NCBI GenBank assembly: GCA_965603015.1
Contig: CBFDBJ010000060.1
Location: 1 to 22,923, forward strand
Direction of reading: 5' to 3'
Source: JAUWTJ01 sp965603015
Lineage (GTDB): Bacteria > Pseudomonadota > Alphaproteobacteria > M2410
DNA: 22,923 nucleotides
Shown in pieces: positions 6,849 through 15,318 of the stretch (the first letter of the stretch is position 1; each line of letters begins with the position of its first letter). Under the pieces are notes generated by a model. That model was given only the letters and a program-made list of their open reading frames with translations. It searched no databases and was not told the DNA's origin. A program made the position numbers and the translations under genes.

Positions 6849-7604
6849 CTAGCGTCTCAGGTTTCGGTCAAACAGGGCGAACATGCGTTCCCAGTGGCGT
6901 TCTCCTGCGGCCTTGTTGTAGGCGGGTCTTTGGGGGAAGGCGAAGCCGTGCTCTGTATCGGGATAAATCTCGATACGGTGGTTGGTGTCGGCCTCTTTAA
7001 GGATCCCGGGCAATTTATCGACTACATCCTGCGGCACATAGGGATCGTCTGCGGCAAAGGCGAGATAAAGTTCGCCCTTGATCTTATTTGCATCGAGATG
7101 GGGAGAATCATCCTTGTCGGTTATGATGCCAACGCCGTAATAGCTCGCAGCCGCTGCGAAATCGTCGGGGTAGGCCGCCGCCACGGCGACGATGAACTGG
7201 CCGCTCATGCAATAGCCGACACAGCCCATGGGTCCGGGTTTGGCGTTCTTGTCGGCCCTGATGGTATCAAGCAGTGACCGCGTATCGGAGATGATTTTTT
7301 CATTGGACAGTGAGCCCATGAGTTCGAACATTCTTTTGCCGTGCTTTTCTGCGTCCGGGCCGCGCATTTGGGCAAAGTCAAATCCGTAGGTGTGCTCGGT
7401 GCCATGTCGGTAGTAGAGATTGGGCAATGCCACGTAATAGCCAACGGTCGCGATCCGGCGCGCCATATCGCGCAGTTCCTCGCGGATCGCCGGGGCATCC
7501 ATATAGATGATCACAGCGGGATGAGGGCCGCCCTCTTCGGGATGGCAGATGAAGGTGTCGAGCACCCCGTTGGGCGTCTCAATTTTGGCTTCAAACTCGT
7601 GCAT
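6849..7604 (-). CDS. Dienelactone hydrolase family protein
   Basis: A 251-residue cytosolic alpha/beta hydrolase of the dienelactone hydrolase family. The nucleophile motif is GYCMSG with Cys132 (the family uses Cys rather than Ser), the acid is in AFAADDPYVP (Asp186 or Asp187), and the histidine is His219 in DTEHGFAF. This is the expected triad in the expected order and spacing. The substrate could be a dienelactone or another small lactone or ester; the enzyme alone does not prove an aromatic ring-cleavage pathway, and no other such gene is present. The ATG at 7604 has GAGGAAGAG upstream; the open frame reaching 7778 is discarded. It is the last gene after GST and slyX, separated by 100 bases. 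Confidence 0.9.
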   Translation of the reverse strand: MHEFEAKIETPNGVLDTFICHPEEGGPHPAVIIYMDAPAIREELRDMARRIATVGYYVALPNLYYRHGTEHTYGFDFAQMRGPDAEKHGKRMFELMGSLSNEKIISDTRSLLDTIRADKNAKPGPMGCVGYCMSGQFIVAVAAAYPDDFAAAASYYGVGIITDKDDSPHLDANKIKGELYLAFAADDPYVPQDVVDKLPGILKEADTNHRIEIYPDTEHGFAFPQRPAYNKAAGERHWERMFALFDRNLRR

Positions 7605-7704
7605 GGGCTCTTCCTCTTTTGTCTCCAGCGTATCTGGACTCGCAGCTACAATCCACCGGTTGTTTGGTCTCGAGCCTCTGAAAGAATTTAAGTAAAATTG
7701 TGGA

Positions 7705-7923
7705 TCAATAGTGCGGCGGTGGTGGCTCGCCGCCTTCTGTGTCGGCGCCCGGCTTTTGTATGCGCAAGTGACTGACAATCTGATCCAGCATTTTCGACAG
7801 ATGGTCGATTTTGCTCCAGTGTTCTGTCACCGTCTGGTTCAAGCTTTCAATGGTTTCGTGCTGATGGGCGAGCTCTATTTCAAGTTCGGCGATGCGGGCC
7901 TGAAGAGCGGGTATGTCTGACAT
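7705..7923 (-). CDS. slyX: SlyX family protein
   Basis: A 72-residue protein with a heptad-rich coiled coil across residues 5-55 (ARIAELEIELAHQHETIE and onward). It ends in PPPPHY, the family's hallmark terminus. SlyX is a small cytoplasmic coiled-coil protein of unknown biochemical role. AGGAAA lies six bases before the ATG. It begins 12 bases after the GST stop and is clearly cotranscribed with it. Confidence 0.92.
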   Translation of the reverse strand: MSDIPALQARIAELEIELAHQHETIESLNQTVTEHWSKIDHLSKMLDQIVSHLRIQKPGADTEGGEPPPPHY

Positions 7924-7935
7924 GATGTTTCCTGA

Positions 7936-8568
7936 TTAGCCGATCAAAATTGGTTGAACGATGTCGCGGGCGCGGTAGGCCGTGTCCCATCGTTCGACGT
8001 TGGGAAAGTCGCCCGGCAGTGGCAGGTCGCCAAAACGGGCAAACTGCAATCCTGCGGCAAGAGTAAAGTCGGCGATGGTCGGATGGTCTCCGGCAGCAAA
8101 GGGCCAGCCATCTGCCAGCAGACCATCGACCCAGGTGAGCACCTGTTTGGCATTGGCCAGTTCCGCTTCGGCAACCGGCGGGTTAGGGGGATGGCCGATG
8201 GGCGACTTAGTCGCGTGGACGGCGCGGCCAAGGGAGATGAGGACTCCGAGATCGAGGGTGCGTTCCATGCTACGCACCAGGGCTTTGTCAGCCGGCGTGT
8301 CGCCGATCATGGAGGGTTCGGGATTGAGCTCTTCGAGATGTTCGATGATCGCCAGTGACTCAGTGATAAAGCGGCCATCGTCCAGCTCAAGGACCGGCAG
8401 CGTTCCGAACGGATTGCGGGCGAGGTGCACCTCGGACCTGTGCTCCCCTTTGCCCAGGTTGACTTCGACCATCTCCACCGGGATGGCGCAGCCGGCGGCC
8501 TGTTTTTCCGCAAGGTAGAGCCGCACCTTGGTCGGGTTGGGCGCGATGGGGAATGTATAGAGTTTCAT
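7936..8568 (-). CDS. Glutathione S-transferase
   Basis: A 210-residue GST. The N-terminal thioredoxin-like domain (1-80) shows MKLYTFPIAPNPTKVRLYL, the cis-proline motif GTLPVLE (Pro58) and the glutathione gamma-glutamyl contact Glu70-Ser71. The C-terminal helical domain includes PTIADFTLAAGLQFA, the conserved Asp N-cap region. No obvious N-terminal catalytic Ser, Tyr or Cys is visible in the usual site, as in several bacterial classes, so the class is not assigned. GGAG upstream of the ATG at 8568 supports this start rather than 8601. It heads the GST-slyX unit and may detoxify electrophiles or assist glutathione-dependent metabolism. Confidence 0.9.
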   Translation of the reverse strand: MKLYTFPIAPNPTKVRLYLAEKQAAGCAIPVEMVEVNLGKGEHRSEVHLARNPFGTLPVLELDDGRFITESLAIIEHLEELNPEPSMIGDTPADKALVRSMERTLDLGVLISLGRAVHATKSPIGHPPNPPVAEAELANAKQVLTWVDGLLADGWPFAAGDHPTIADFTLAAGLQFARFGDLPLPGDFPNVERWDTAYRARDIVQPILIG

Positions 8569-8773
8569 GGCGGTCTCCACAGTATCTGTCACGAGGGACA
8601 AAATCAGTTTTGTTGATCTCCCGCAAGTTTTCTCAATGGGGAGAGGTTGGATCGCTTGACCCGGATGTTATCGCCGGGGTTTACTGGAATATACATATGC
8701 AGCCCCGAAGTGTCTGGACATTTGAGGTCGATGTGCGTCGGTTTAAAGAGAAATGGTAGGAAAGGAATTTGCA

Positions 8774-9580
8774 GTGAATGATGTCAATTCGAACTTTGTA
8801 GGATCTGTCCCGAAATACTATGACAGTGCTCTCGTTCCGGTAATTTTTATCGATTACGCACAGGATCTGGCGCAACGAGTGGTCGCGCGAAAACCAAAAA
8901 CCGTGCTTGAGCTTGCGTCTGGTACGGGGGTTGTGACCCGTCTTCTGCGGGATGGACTGTCGCCGGATTGTCACATTACTGCCAGTGACCTCAATGAGCC
9001 CATGCTCGACGTTGCGCGGCAGAAGTTTGAAGCGAGTGAATCCGTTTCCTTTCAAACGATTGATGCCATGGAGATCCCGCTTGAAGATCAGTCGGTGGAT
9101 GTGGTGGTGTGCCAGTTCGGGGTGATGTTCTTCCCGGACAAGGTAAAGTCGTATCGTGAGGTCCTCCGGGTGTTGAAGCCAGGCGGACACTATATCTTCA
9201 ATGTCTGGGACTCGCATGCGTTCAATCCCTTTGCTGCCGTGGGGCAACGGGCCGTGGAGGAGGTTTTTCCGGATGATCCCCCGGGCTTTTACAAGGTTCC
9301 GTTTCACTATCATGACACGAAAGAAATGAAACGGGACATGAACGACGCGGGGTTTTCCTCCGTGCAAGTCGAGCGCAGGCAGATCAAAAAGACAATTCCC
9401 TCGCAAGAGACCCTTGCAAAAGGATTTATCTACGGCAATCCGATTGCCGAGGAGGTTGAGACGCGCGGCGGCGATCCGGATGCCATGGTTGAAAAAGTCC
9501 GGGACGCCATGGAGGCGGAATTCGGTAAGGACCCGGCCGAAATGCCGCTCAGTGCGTTCTTCGTGACAGGCCAAAAATAG
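8774..9580 (+). CDS. SAM-dependent class I methyltransferase
   Basis: About 268 residues with a Rossmann-type methyltransferase domain. Motif I is VLELASGTGVVT (near 44-55), the motif II acidic residue is in TASDLNEPML, and the post-motif stretch QFGVMFFPDK is followed by VLRVLKPGGHYIFNVWD, typical of UbiE/COQ5-like small-molecule methyltransferases. The substrate cannot be assigned. Start choice: GTG at 8774 has AGGAAAGGA seven bases upstream, far better than the site before the in-frame ATG at 8753, so the seven extra residues are probably not translated. It is transcribed divergently from the GST unit and its stop lies 24 bases from the convergent amidase stop. Confidence 0.85.
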   Translation: MNDVNSNFVGSVPKYYDSALVPVIFIDYAQDLAQRVVARKPKTVLELASGTGVVTRLLRDGLSPDCHITASDLNEPMLDVARQKFEASESVSFQTIDAMEIPLEDQSVDVVVCQFGVMFFPDKVKSYREVLRVLKPGGHYIFNVWDSHAFNPFAAVGQRAVEEVFPDDPPGFYKVPFHYHDTKEMKRDMNDAGFSSVQVERRQIKKTIPSQETLAKGFIYGNPIAEEVETRGGDPDAMVEKVRDAMEAEFGKDPAEMPLSAFFVTGQK

Positions 9581-9604
9581 TCGGCCAATTTGATCCTGCT
9601 GCGG

Positions 9605-11110
9605 TCAGGATGTCATCATGATCGAATTGGGTGCCCACTTCGCGGCCCAGGGTTTGGCTGCCTCCAGCTCAAAGGCCAGAGCAAGCAGTGTTGCCTCGCC
9701 GTTCAGCGGGGCGGCGAATTGACTGCCGATGGGCAGCCCGGTGGCATTCCAGTTCAAGGGCACCGACATCGCGGGCATTCCGGTCACGTTGTGGAGCGGC
9801 GTGTAGGAGACATACTGGATGGTGCGCTCATAAAGTGTCTCAAACGGGACCTCGGGGCTTTGTTCTCCCAGTTTTGGCGGTGCGCTGTTCAGAACCGGGG
9901 ACAGCCAGACGTCGTAGTCGGAGAACCATGCTGTCATTTGATTTGTGACTTCACCGAAATAGGCGATTGCTGTGGCAAGGGCATCGGACGGTTTGGCGTT
10001 AAAGAAATCAGCAAGTCCCAGGGTCCAGGGTTCGAGAAGCCCGGCTTCTTCTGCCGGATTGCCGGTTTGCTGCTCGACCATGGCCTTTAGCTGGGCCGGG
10101 CCTGATGCCCAGATGGTCAAAAAGCGATCGATGAACTCGTCACCGGTAACGGGTGCGGTCACGTCGATAATTTCATGGCCCATGTGGGCACAGAGTATTG
10201 CTGTTTCCTCGATTGCGGCTTTGACGTCTGCATCAGGCTCATCACCGAAGTAATTCTTCGTGCTGAAGGCGATCTTGAGACGCTTCGACGACGGTCCTGT
10301 AACAAGTCCGGTTGGCGCGAGCAGGGCGCCCGGCTCGTTTTCCTCTGTGATGGAAAGTGACATGGCGCTGTCACGGACGGACCGGCTGACGACATGCCGC
10401 ACGCCGATGTCTCCGGGCATAGGCTCCAGGGAGGTTTGTTTCATTTTGCCGCGACTTGGCTTCAAGCCGAAGAGACCGCAACACGATGCGGGAATGCGGA
10501 TCGAGCCGCCGCCGTCGCTGGCCTGGGCAAAGGGAACCATGCCTGACGCAACGGCTGCTGCGGAACCGCCGCTCGAGCCACCTGTGGAGTGTTCAAGATT
10601 CCAGGGATTGTGGCAGGGCCCCAAGGCGAGGGATTCAGTTGTTGCAAGCAAGCCGAACTCCGGCGTGTTGGCCTTGCCCAGGACATTGATCCCGGCGGCC
10701 TCGAGGGCTTCGACAAAAGGCGGGGTCCAGTTGGATACGTTCTGCATCAATAACTTCGAGCCCTGGGTCATGCGCACGCCGTTGTAGTCGAGAAGATCTT
10801 TCAGCAAGATCGGAACCCCGGCAAAGGGGCCATCGCCAAGCCCGGCGTCGGCCCTTGCAAGAGCCTGCTCGAAGATCGGCGTGACAACCGCATTGATGCC
10901 GCTGTTCAGTTTTTTGATGGATGCAATCGAGGCTTCGGCCGCCTCCCTTGCACTGATATCACCAAGCCTGATCCTCTCGGCAACGCCCAGGCCGTCAAGT
11001 CCGGCGATGCTTGATGATTTGACACTGCCCTGCGGTGCCGGTCCGCAGGCGGCAATCCCGCTCAGTGCGGCGACGGCAGCTGTCCCCATCAAAAAGTCTC
11101 TGCGATCCAT
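9605..11110 (-). CDS. Amidase signature enzyme, Tat-exported lipoprotein
   Basis: A 501-residue amidase. The N-terminus has a twin-arginine motif (R3-R4-D-F-L) and a lipobox IAAC with Cys22, so it should be exported folded and anchored as a periplasmic lipoprotein. The amidase-signature triad is complete: Lys104 in LLKD, cis-Ser179 in STGGSSGGSAAA, and nucleophile Ser203 in DGGGSIRIP. Family members hydrolyse amide or ester bonds of varied substrates; the target is unknown. GGGGAGAC precedes the ATG by about six bases. It lies 156 bases downstream of the S9 peptidase in the same direction, so cotranscription is possible but not certain. Confidence 0.92.
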   Translation of the reverse strand: MDRRDFLMGTAAVAALSGIAACGPAPQGSVKSSSIAGLDGLGVAERIRLGDISAREAAEASIASIKKLNSGINAVVTPIFEQALARADAGLGDGPFAGVPILLKDLLDYNGVRMTQGSKLLMQNVSNWTPPFVEALEAAGINVLGKANTPEFGLLATTESLALGPCHNPWNLEHSTGGSSGGSAAAVASGMVPFAQASDGGGSIRIPASCCGLFGLKPSRGKMKQTSLEPMPGDIGVRHVVSRSVRDSAMSLSITEENEPGALLAPTGLVTGPSSKRLKIAFSTKNYFGDEPDADVKAAIEETAILCAHMGHEIIDVTAPVTGDEFIDRFLTIWASGPAQLKAMVEQQTGNPAEEAGLLEPWTLGLADFFNAKPSDALATAIAYFGEVTNQMTAWFSDYDVWLSPVLNSAPPKLGEQSPEVPFETLYERTIQYVSYTPLHNVTGMPAMSVPLNWNATGLPIGSQFAAPLNGEATLLALAFELEAAKPWAAKWAPNSIMMTS

Positions 11111-11266
11111 GATATAGTCTCCCCATTGTCCGTCTTCTGACCAAAGCTCACGTGGTCGTCAATTAAGTCTGACTCACAGGGGATTTGCAAGCGTCGCAGT
11201 GGGAGGCATCGACGTGCCCGTCTAGATCAGAGTAATTCCAGAATGCCTGTACCGATGGCCAGTCGT

Positions 11267-13207
11267 TCAACCCAACTGGTCCCCATTGACAATCTCGATC
11301 GCTTTGATCCGGTCGGCAGGTTCATAACCGAAGACGCGGCCATAAAAGGAAAGTTCGGCGGACAAGGCGCGTTCGATTGTGGCGGCGCGTCTGAACCCGT
11401 GCTGCTCGCCTTCAAAGGCGATATAGGTGACGGGGATACCGTTCTTTTTGAGGGCTTCAAATACGGCCTCTGATTGGCTCGGCGGAACGACGAGGTCTTC
11501 AAGGCCTTGCAGGATGAGGAGTGGTTTCTTGATCTTGTCGATGGAATTGATCGGAGAACGCTCCTGGTAGATTTCGATGTCTTCGGGATAGCGACCAATG
11601 AGAAGGTCGCAATAGCGCGATTCAAATTTGTGGGTGTCCTGCGCCAGCGCCGCCAGATCGGCGACGCCAAAGAAGCTGCCACCGGCAGAAAACGTGTCGT
11701 GATGGGCGAGACTGTTGAGAACCGTCAGACCACCGGCGCTGCCGCCACTGATCGCGAGTTTTGATTTGTCGACGCGGCCCATGCTTGCAAGATATGCTGC
11801 GCCGGCGTTGGCGTCTTCGACATCAACTATGCCCCAGGATTTGTAGAGTTTTTGCCGGAAGGTGCGACCAAAGCCGGTGGAGCCACGGTAATTGAGATCA
11901 AGGATGGCAAAGCCGCGCGACGTCCAGTACTGGGTCTTGAAACCAAAGGCCGATGAGGTTGCCGATGTTGGTCCGCCGTGGACCTTGACGAGGAGCGGCG
12001 GGAGGGCGCCATCGGGTCCCTCGAAGGCTTCGTTCGCCGGCGGGTAGAAAAAGCCGTAGGCGGTTTCACCACCAGCGGTGGGAAAGGATACCGGTTTGGG
12101 GCGGGAGATCATCCCCGGTGCCAAGTCGGTGGGGGCGGGTTCCCGGATTGTGTCGATGAAATTGTCTTCACCGAGACCAAGGATGCGGGTGGAGGTGTCG
12201 ACCTCGTCGGCGAGAAAACAGATCGTATCTTTGGTGCTCACGAGGCTGCCAAGGGTGGCATGGGGTGCGCCGATATCAGTCAGTTCACCGGAAGTCAGGG
12301 AGAGCGCACCCAAGTGCCACAGGCCATTCTTTGCATAGCTTACGATGGCTTCATCAGGCGATCTGAAGGTGTAGTTTGAAAGACCAAAGACCCAGGCGGG
12401 AGCGACAAACTCGGCTTCATGGGCGTGGATCTGGATGCCTTCGCCTTTTTCATACCGGTAAAGGTTCCACCAGTTTGACCAATCGGCAACGAAATAGAGT
12501 TTGCCGTCAGGTGCCCATTTAGGCTGGCTAATGGCGCCAGGGACAGGTTGGGACAGCTCTGTGATCTCGTCGAGGTCACCGTCCTCGGTTAGTGCTCCTA
12601 CATGAAGGCTGGTTACGTCCCAGGGCATGTTGGGGTGGTCCCAGGTCACAAAGGCGAGGCTGGTTCCGTCCGGGCTGAGGCGCGGCGAGGAAATGAAATC
12701 GGTTCCCTCAAAGAGAATGCTGCCTTCGCCGCCTGTCGCCAGATCAATCGCCACCAGCGCGTTGACCGGCTCGCCTGGCCCTCGATGATCCTCGCGGATG
12801 CATATGATCCGGTTTCTGTTTTTGTCCATGACCGGATCTGCGAACCGCAAATCCACGTCGTCCGGGGTCAAGGGCTGAGGTGCCGATCCGATCCTTTGGG
12901 CGTAGAAGCGCTGGTCAGAAAAATTGGAGAAATATGCGGTTCCGCCGCTGACCAGATAAGACCCGCCGCCATATTCATGAACACGGGTCCGCACATTAAA
13001 GCCTTCGGGGGTGACGTCCCGGGTCTCCCCATCGGGCGCGCGCTCGACAATCACGCTGCGGCCACCTTCCAGAGGTCGCGCTTCCAACCAGTAGAGGCTG
13101 TCTCCGTCAGCGGTCAGCGCGCCGATGCTGGTTCCTGCTGCCGAGACCTTGCTGGCGTCAATGGGCGATGCCCAGGAACCAAAGGGTGCAATTTGCCGTG
13201 ATGTCAT
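11267..13207 (-). CDS. S9 family (prolyl oligopeptidase-type) serine peptidase
   Basis: A 646-residue protein. The N-terminal part (about 30-360) is a beta-propeller with repeated WAPDGK-, SPDG- and FRSPDE-type blades. The C-terminal part (about 375-630) is an alpha/beta hydrolase. The catalytic triad is visible: Ser490 in GGSAGG, Asp571 in QGLEDLVVPP and His603 in EQHGF. GGPTS and NYRGSTGFGR are standard acylaminoacyl-peptidase landmarks. It should cleave short peptides or acyl-peptides in the cytoplasm, as no signal peptide is seen. AGGAG lies about nine bases before the ATG. The start is 24 bases after the P450 stop, so the two share a transcript. Confidence 0.93.
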   Translation of the reverse strand: MTSRQIAPFGSWASPIDASKVSAAGTSIGALTADGDSLYWLEARPLEGGRSVIVERAPDGETRDVTPEGFNVRTRVHEYGGGSYLVSGGTAYFSNFSDQRFYAQRIGSAPQPLTPDDVDLRFADPVMDKNRNRIICIREDHRGPGEPVNALVAIDLATGGEGSILFEGTDFISSPRLSPDGTSLAFVTWDHPNMPWDVTSLHVGALTEDGDLDEITELSQPVPGAISQPKWAPDGKLYFVADWSNWWNLYRYEKGEGIQIHAHEAEFVAPAWVFGLSNYTFRSPDEAIVSYAKNGLWHLGALSLTSGELTDIGAPHATLGSLVSTKDTICFLADEVDTSTRILGLGEDNFIDTIREPAPTDLAPGMISRPKPVSFPTAGGETAYGFFYPPANEAFEGPDGALPPLLVKVHGGPTSATSSAFGFKTQYWTSRGFAILDLNYRGSTGFGRTFRQKLYKSWGIVDVEDANAGAAYLASMGRVDKSKLAISGGSAGGLTVLNSLAHHDTFSAGGSFFGVADLAALAQDTHKFESRYCDLLIGRYPEDIEIYQERSPINSIDKIKKPLLILQGLEDLVVPPSQSEAVFEALKKNGIPVTYIAFEGEQHGFRRAATIERALSAELSFYGRVFGYEPADRIKAIEIVNGDQLG

Positions 13208-13231
13208 AAGGCTCGGCTCCTGGTGATCGAC

Positions 13232-14497
13232 CTATTTGCGCGTCACTTTCACCATCATTCGCTCATAGCCTTTTACGAAGGATGACAGGACGCGGGTTGG
13301 TTCTTCCAGAACCTCGACGGTCTCGAAGCGCTTGAGAATTTCTTCCCAGACGATCCGCAGCTGCATTTCAGCCAGGCGATTGCCGACGCAGCGGTGGATG
13401 CCGTAGCCAAACGACAGGTGTTGTCTGGGGCGTTTGCGATCAATGATGAACTTGTCGGCATCCTCAATCGCCTCTTCGTCGCGGTTGCCCGAGACATACC
13501 ACATGACCACCTTGTCGCCTTTTTTGATGGTCTTGCCACCCAGCTCGACGTCCTCAAGGGCGGTGCGACGCATATGCGCCAAAGGGGTCTGCCAGCGAAT
13601 AATTTCGGGCACAAGGCTTGATACAAGATCAGGATTGTCGCGCAGTTTCTTGAACTGGTCGGGGTTTTGATTGAGGGCCAGCAGGCCACCGGTAATCGAG
13701 TTGCGTGTCGTGTCATTGCCGCCAACGATGAGCAGGACGACATTGCAGAGATACTCAAACGGTTCCATGTTTTTGGTCGACTCGCCATGGCACAGCATGG
13801 AGATAAGATCACCGGCCGGTTCGGCATTGATCCGCTGGTTCCACAGTTCGGTGAAATAGGTGAGACACTCAATCAGGATCTCGCGGCGGTGATCCTCTGA
13901 GTCAATTAGACCGGAGTTTTCGTCCGCTGTTGCAATATCGGACCAGTAGGTCAGTTTGCGGCGTTCTTCCCACGGAAAGTCAAAAAGGGTCGCAAGCATT
14001 TGTGTGGTGAGTTCAATCGACACCCGGTCAACCCAGTCGAACGGTTCGTCTTCCGGCAGGTTGTCGAAAATCTCTCCGACGCGGCCACGGATCAAGCCTT
14101 CCATAGAGGCCAGGCTATCCGGTGAAACAATCGGGCTGACGACCTTGCGCTGAGCATCGTGTTTGGGAGGGTCCATGGCGATAAACATGGGCAGTTCAAA
14201 ATCATCTTCGGGGTCCGGGTCGTTCATGACGGTGATGCCGCCGAGACCGGATTCAGATGAAAAGACAGCGTGATTGGTGTCGACGGCCATGATGTCCTTG
14301 TATTTGGTCACCGACCAATAGGCTCCGAACTGGCTATCTTTGCAGTAGTGAACCGGAGCATCGCGGCGCAGGCGCTCGAAATACGGCCACATGACATTGT
14401 CCTTGAACAGCTGTGGCTGTGCGACGTCGATGTCTTCAAGCGGCATGGAAAAGGCTTTTTCCCGTGCGGCTTCGGCCAGTGTTGTCACATCACTCAT
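13232..14497 (-). CDS. Cytochrome P450, CYP153-type
   Basis: A 421-residue soluble P450. The heme ligand is Cys370 in HLSFGYGIHRCVGNRLAEM, the I-helix oxygen-activation motif is GGNDTT (259-264), and the K-helix ExxR is Glu298-Arg301. MFIAMDPPKHDAQRKVVSPI, VVLLIVGGNDTTRNS and the heme loop sequence closely fit CYP153, a family of terminal hydroxylases of medium-chain alkanes and fatty acids. CYP153 enzymes need ferredoxin and ferredoxin reductase; neither is in this window, so the electron donors must be encoded elsewhere. GGGGAG precedes the ATG. It is the first gene of a unit with the S9 peptidase. Confidence 0.88.
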   Translation of the reverse strand: MSDVTTLAEAAREKAFSMPLEDIDVAQPQLFKDNVMWPYFERLRRDAPVHYCKDSQFGAYWSVTKYKDIMAVDTNHAVFSSESGLGGITVMNDPDPEDDFELPMFIAMDPPKHDAQRKVVSPIVSPDSLASMEGLIRGRVGEIFDNLPEDEPFDWVDRVSIELTTQMLATLFDFPWEERRKLTYWSDIATADENSGLIDSEDHRREILIECLTYFTELWNQRINAEPAGDLISMLCHGESTKNMEPFEYLCNVVLLIVGGNDTTRNSITGGLLALNQNPDQFKKLRDNPDLVSSLVPEIIRWQTPLAHMRRTALEDVELGGKTIKKGDKVVMWYVSGNRDEEAIEDADKFIIDRKRPRQHLSFGYGIHRCVGNRLAEMQLRIVWEEILKRFETVEVLEEPTRVLSSFVKGYERMMVKVTRK

Positions 14498-14708
14498 TGT
14501 CGTATCTCCCCGGATCTCTGTTTTTCATAGGTTTCACCGGAGTGTAGAGCCATATCGAGGGCTCCACAAGGCGCCAGGGGCTGGAAACCCTCGCTATGTG
14601 ACGGCTTTACACTGTCCCGGTTCTGGCTGATGATTGCTGAAGTCGCGCGAGGATGCTCACGGATTGCGACGACAGAAAAATTCATACATTTTGACCAGGG
14701 AGATGATG

Positions 14709-15116
14709 ATGACGGGGAAAACAGGACAATGCCTTTGCGGTGCTGTGAAATATGAACTGGCAAGCGACCCGGTAATGTCGGGGATCTGCCATTGCAAGAA
14801 TTGTCAAAGACAGGCCGGATCGGCCTTTTCAACCTTGTCAGCGGTGCCAGTGTCCGATCTCAAGTTTACCAGTGGAGAACCGAAGCTCTATCAGGACAGC
14901 GCGACGACCAGCGGTGGAACGGTAAAGCGCTATTTCTGCGGCACCTGCGGGTCACCGCTTTATTCGGCAACACCGGGCCAGCCTGGAATGGCCTTTCTTA
15001 AAACGGGAACTCTTGACGACACGAGCGACTTTGCACCGCAGTTTCATGTCTGGTGTGACAGTAAGCAGAACTGGGTCGAGCTCGCCGAAGGCATCCCGGC
15101 GATGCCGCAGCAATAG
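14709..15116 (+). CDS. GFA family zinc-binding protein
   Basis: A 135-residue protein with the Mss4-like GFA zinc pattern: CLCG (Cys8, Cys10), CHCKNC (Cys27, Cys29, Cys32) and CGTC (Cys77, Cys80). The family is named after the glutathione-dependent formaldehyde-activating enzyme, but most members are of unproven function and binding of glutathione adducts is only a family-level guess. Three consecutive ATGs lie at 14703-14711. AGGGAG directly before them favours the third (14709) by spacing. It is divergent from the P450 gene, with 211 bases between; no clear promoter was found there. Confidence 0.87.
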   Translation: MTGKTGQCLCGAVKYELASDPVMSGICHCKNCQRQAGSAFSTLSAVPVSDLKFTSGEPKLYQDSATTSGGTVKRYFCGTCGSPLYSATPGQPGMAFLKTGTLDDTSDFAPQFHVWCDSKQNWVELAEGIPAMPQQ

Positions 15117-15150
15117 TAAAAATTTTGTAAATTCCGGGAAGAACGAGATT

Positions 15151-15168
15151 GGTATCCCCAGGGATACC
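15151..15168. other. Perfect hairpin after the GFA gene
   Basis: GGTATCC and GGATACC form a perfect 7-bp stem with a CCAG loop, 35 bases past the GFA stop. No run of T follows, so termination is not assured. It could be a weak terminator or a protein-binding palindrome. Confidence 0.45.
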
Positions 15169-15226
15169 GGGTTTCATAATTCGTCAGTGCCAGCTTTGCG
15201 CGTTAGTCAGGAAAAAGTTCCGATAC

Positions 15227-15245
15227 TTAATTTGTATTTAATTTG
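15227..15245 (+). promoter_or_regulatory. Helically phased direct repeat upstream of the first globin
   Basis: TTAATTTG occurs at 15227-15234 and 15238-15245, 11 bases apart or one turn of DNA, in an AT-rich island about 75 bases before the globin start. The spacing suits a regulator binding one DNA face. No recognised consensus (FNR, NsrR, NnrR) fits. Confidence 0.35.
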
Positions 15246-15270
15246 TTTGTGATCTTCTGAAGGTTGAAGA

Positions 15271-15299
15271 GCAGGCATCCGTGTGGAGTGATGCCTTGC
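15271..15299 (+). promoter_or_regulatory. Leader hairpin before the first globin start
   Basis: AGGCATC (15273-15279) and GATGCCT (15290-15296) pair perfectly around a 10-base loop, and flanking GC bases extend the stem with one bulge. It ends about 20 bases before the ATG, next to the GGAAGGAAG ribosome site, so it could affect translation or mRNA stability. The second globin has no such element. Confidence 0.4.
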
Positions 15300-15318
15300 G
15301 AAACCGGAAGGAAGATTC

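Noticed and set aside
8681..9574. 297-codon open frame on the minus strand
   Set aside because: It mirrors the methyltransferase gene, whose SAM-binding motifs are on the plus strand.
9593..9611. Hairpin ATCCTG/CAGGAT between the methyltransferase and amidase stops as a two-way terminator
   Set aside because: Only six pairs, no T-run on either side, and it overlaps the amidase stop codon.
11227..11682. 151-codon open frame on the minus strand overlapping the S9 peptidase
   Set aside because: It is an alternate frame of the catalytic domain, whose triad residues are in the 11267-13207 frame; the Ser/Arg/Pro-rich translation looks artefactual.
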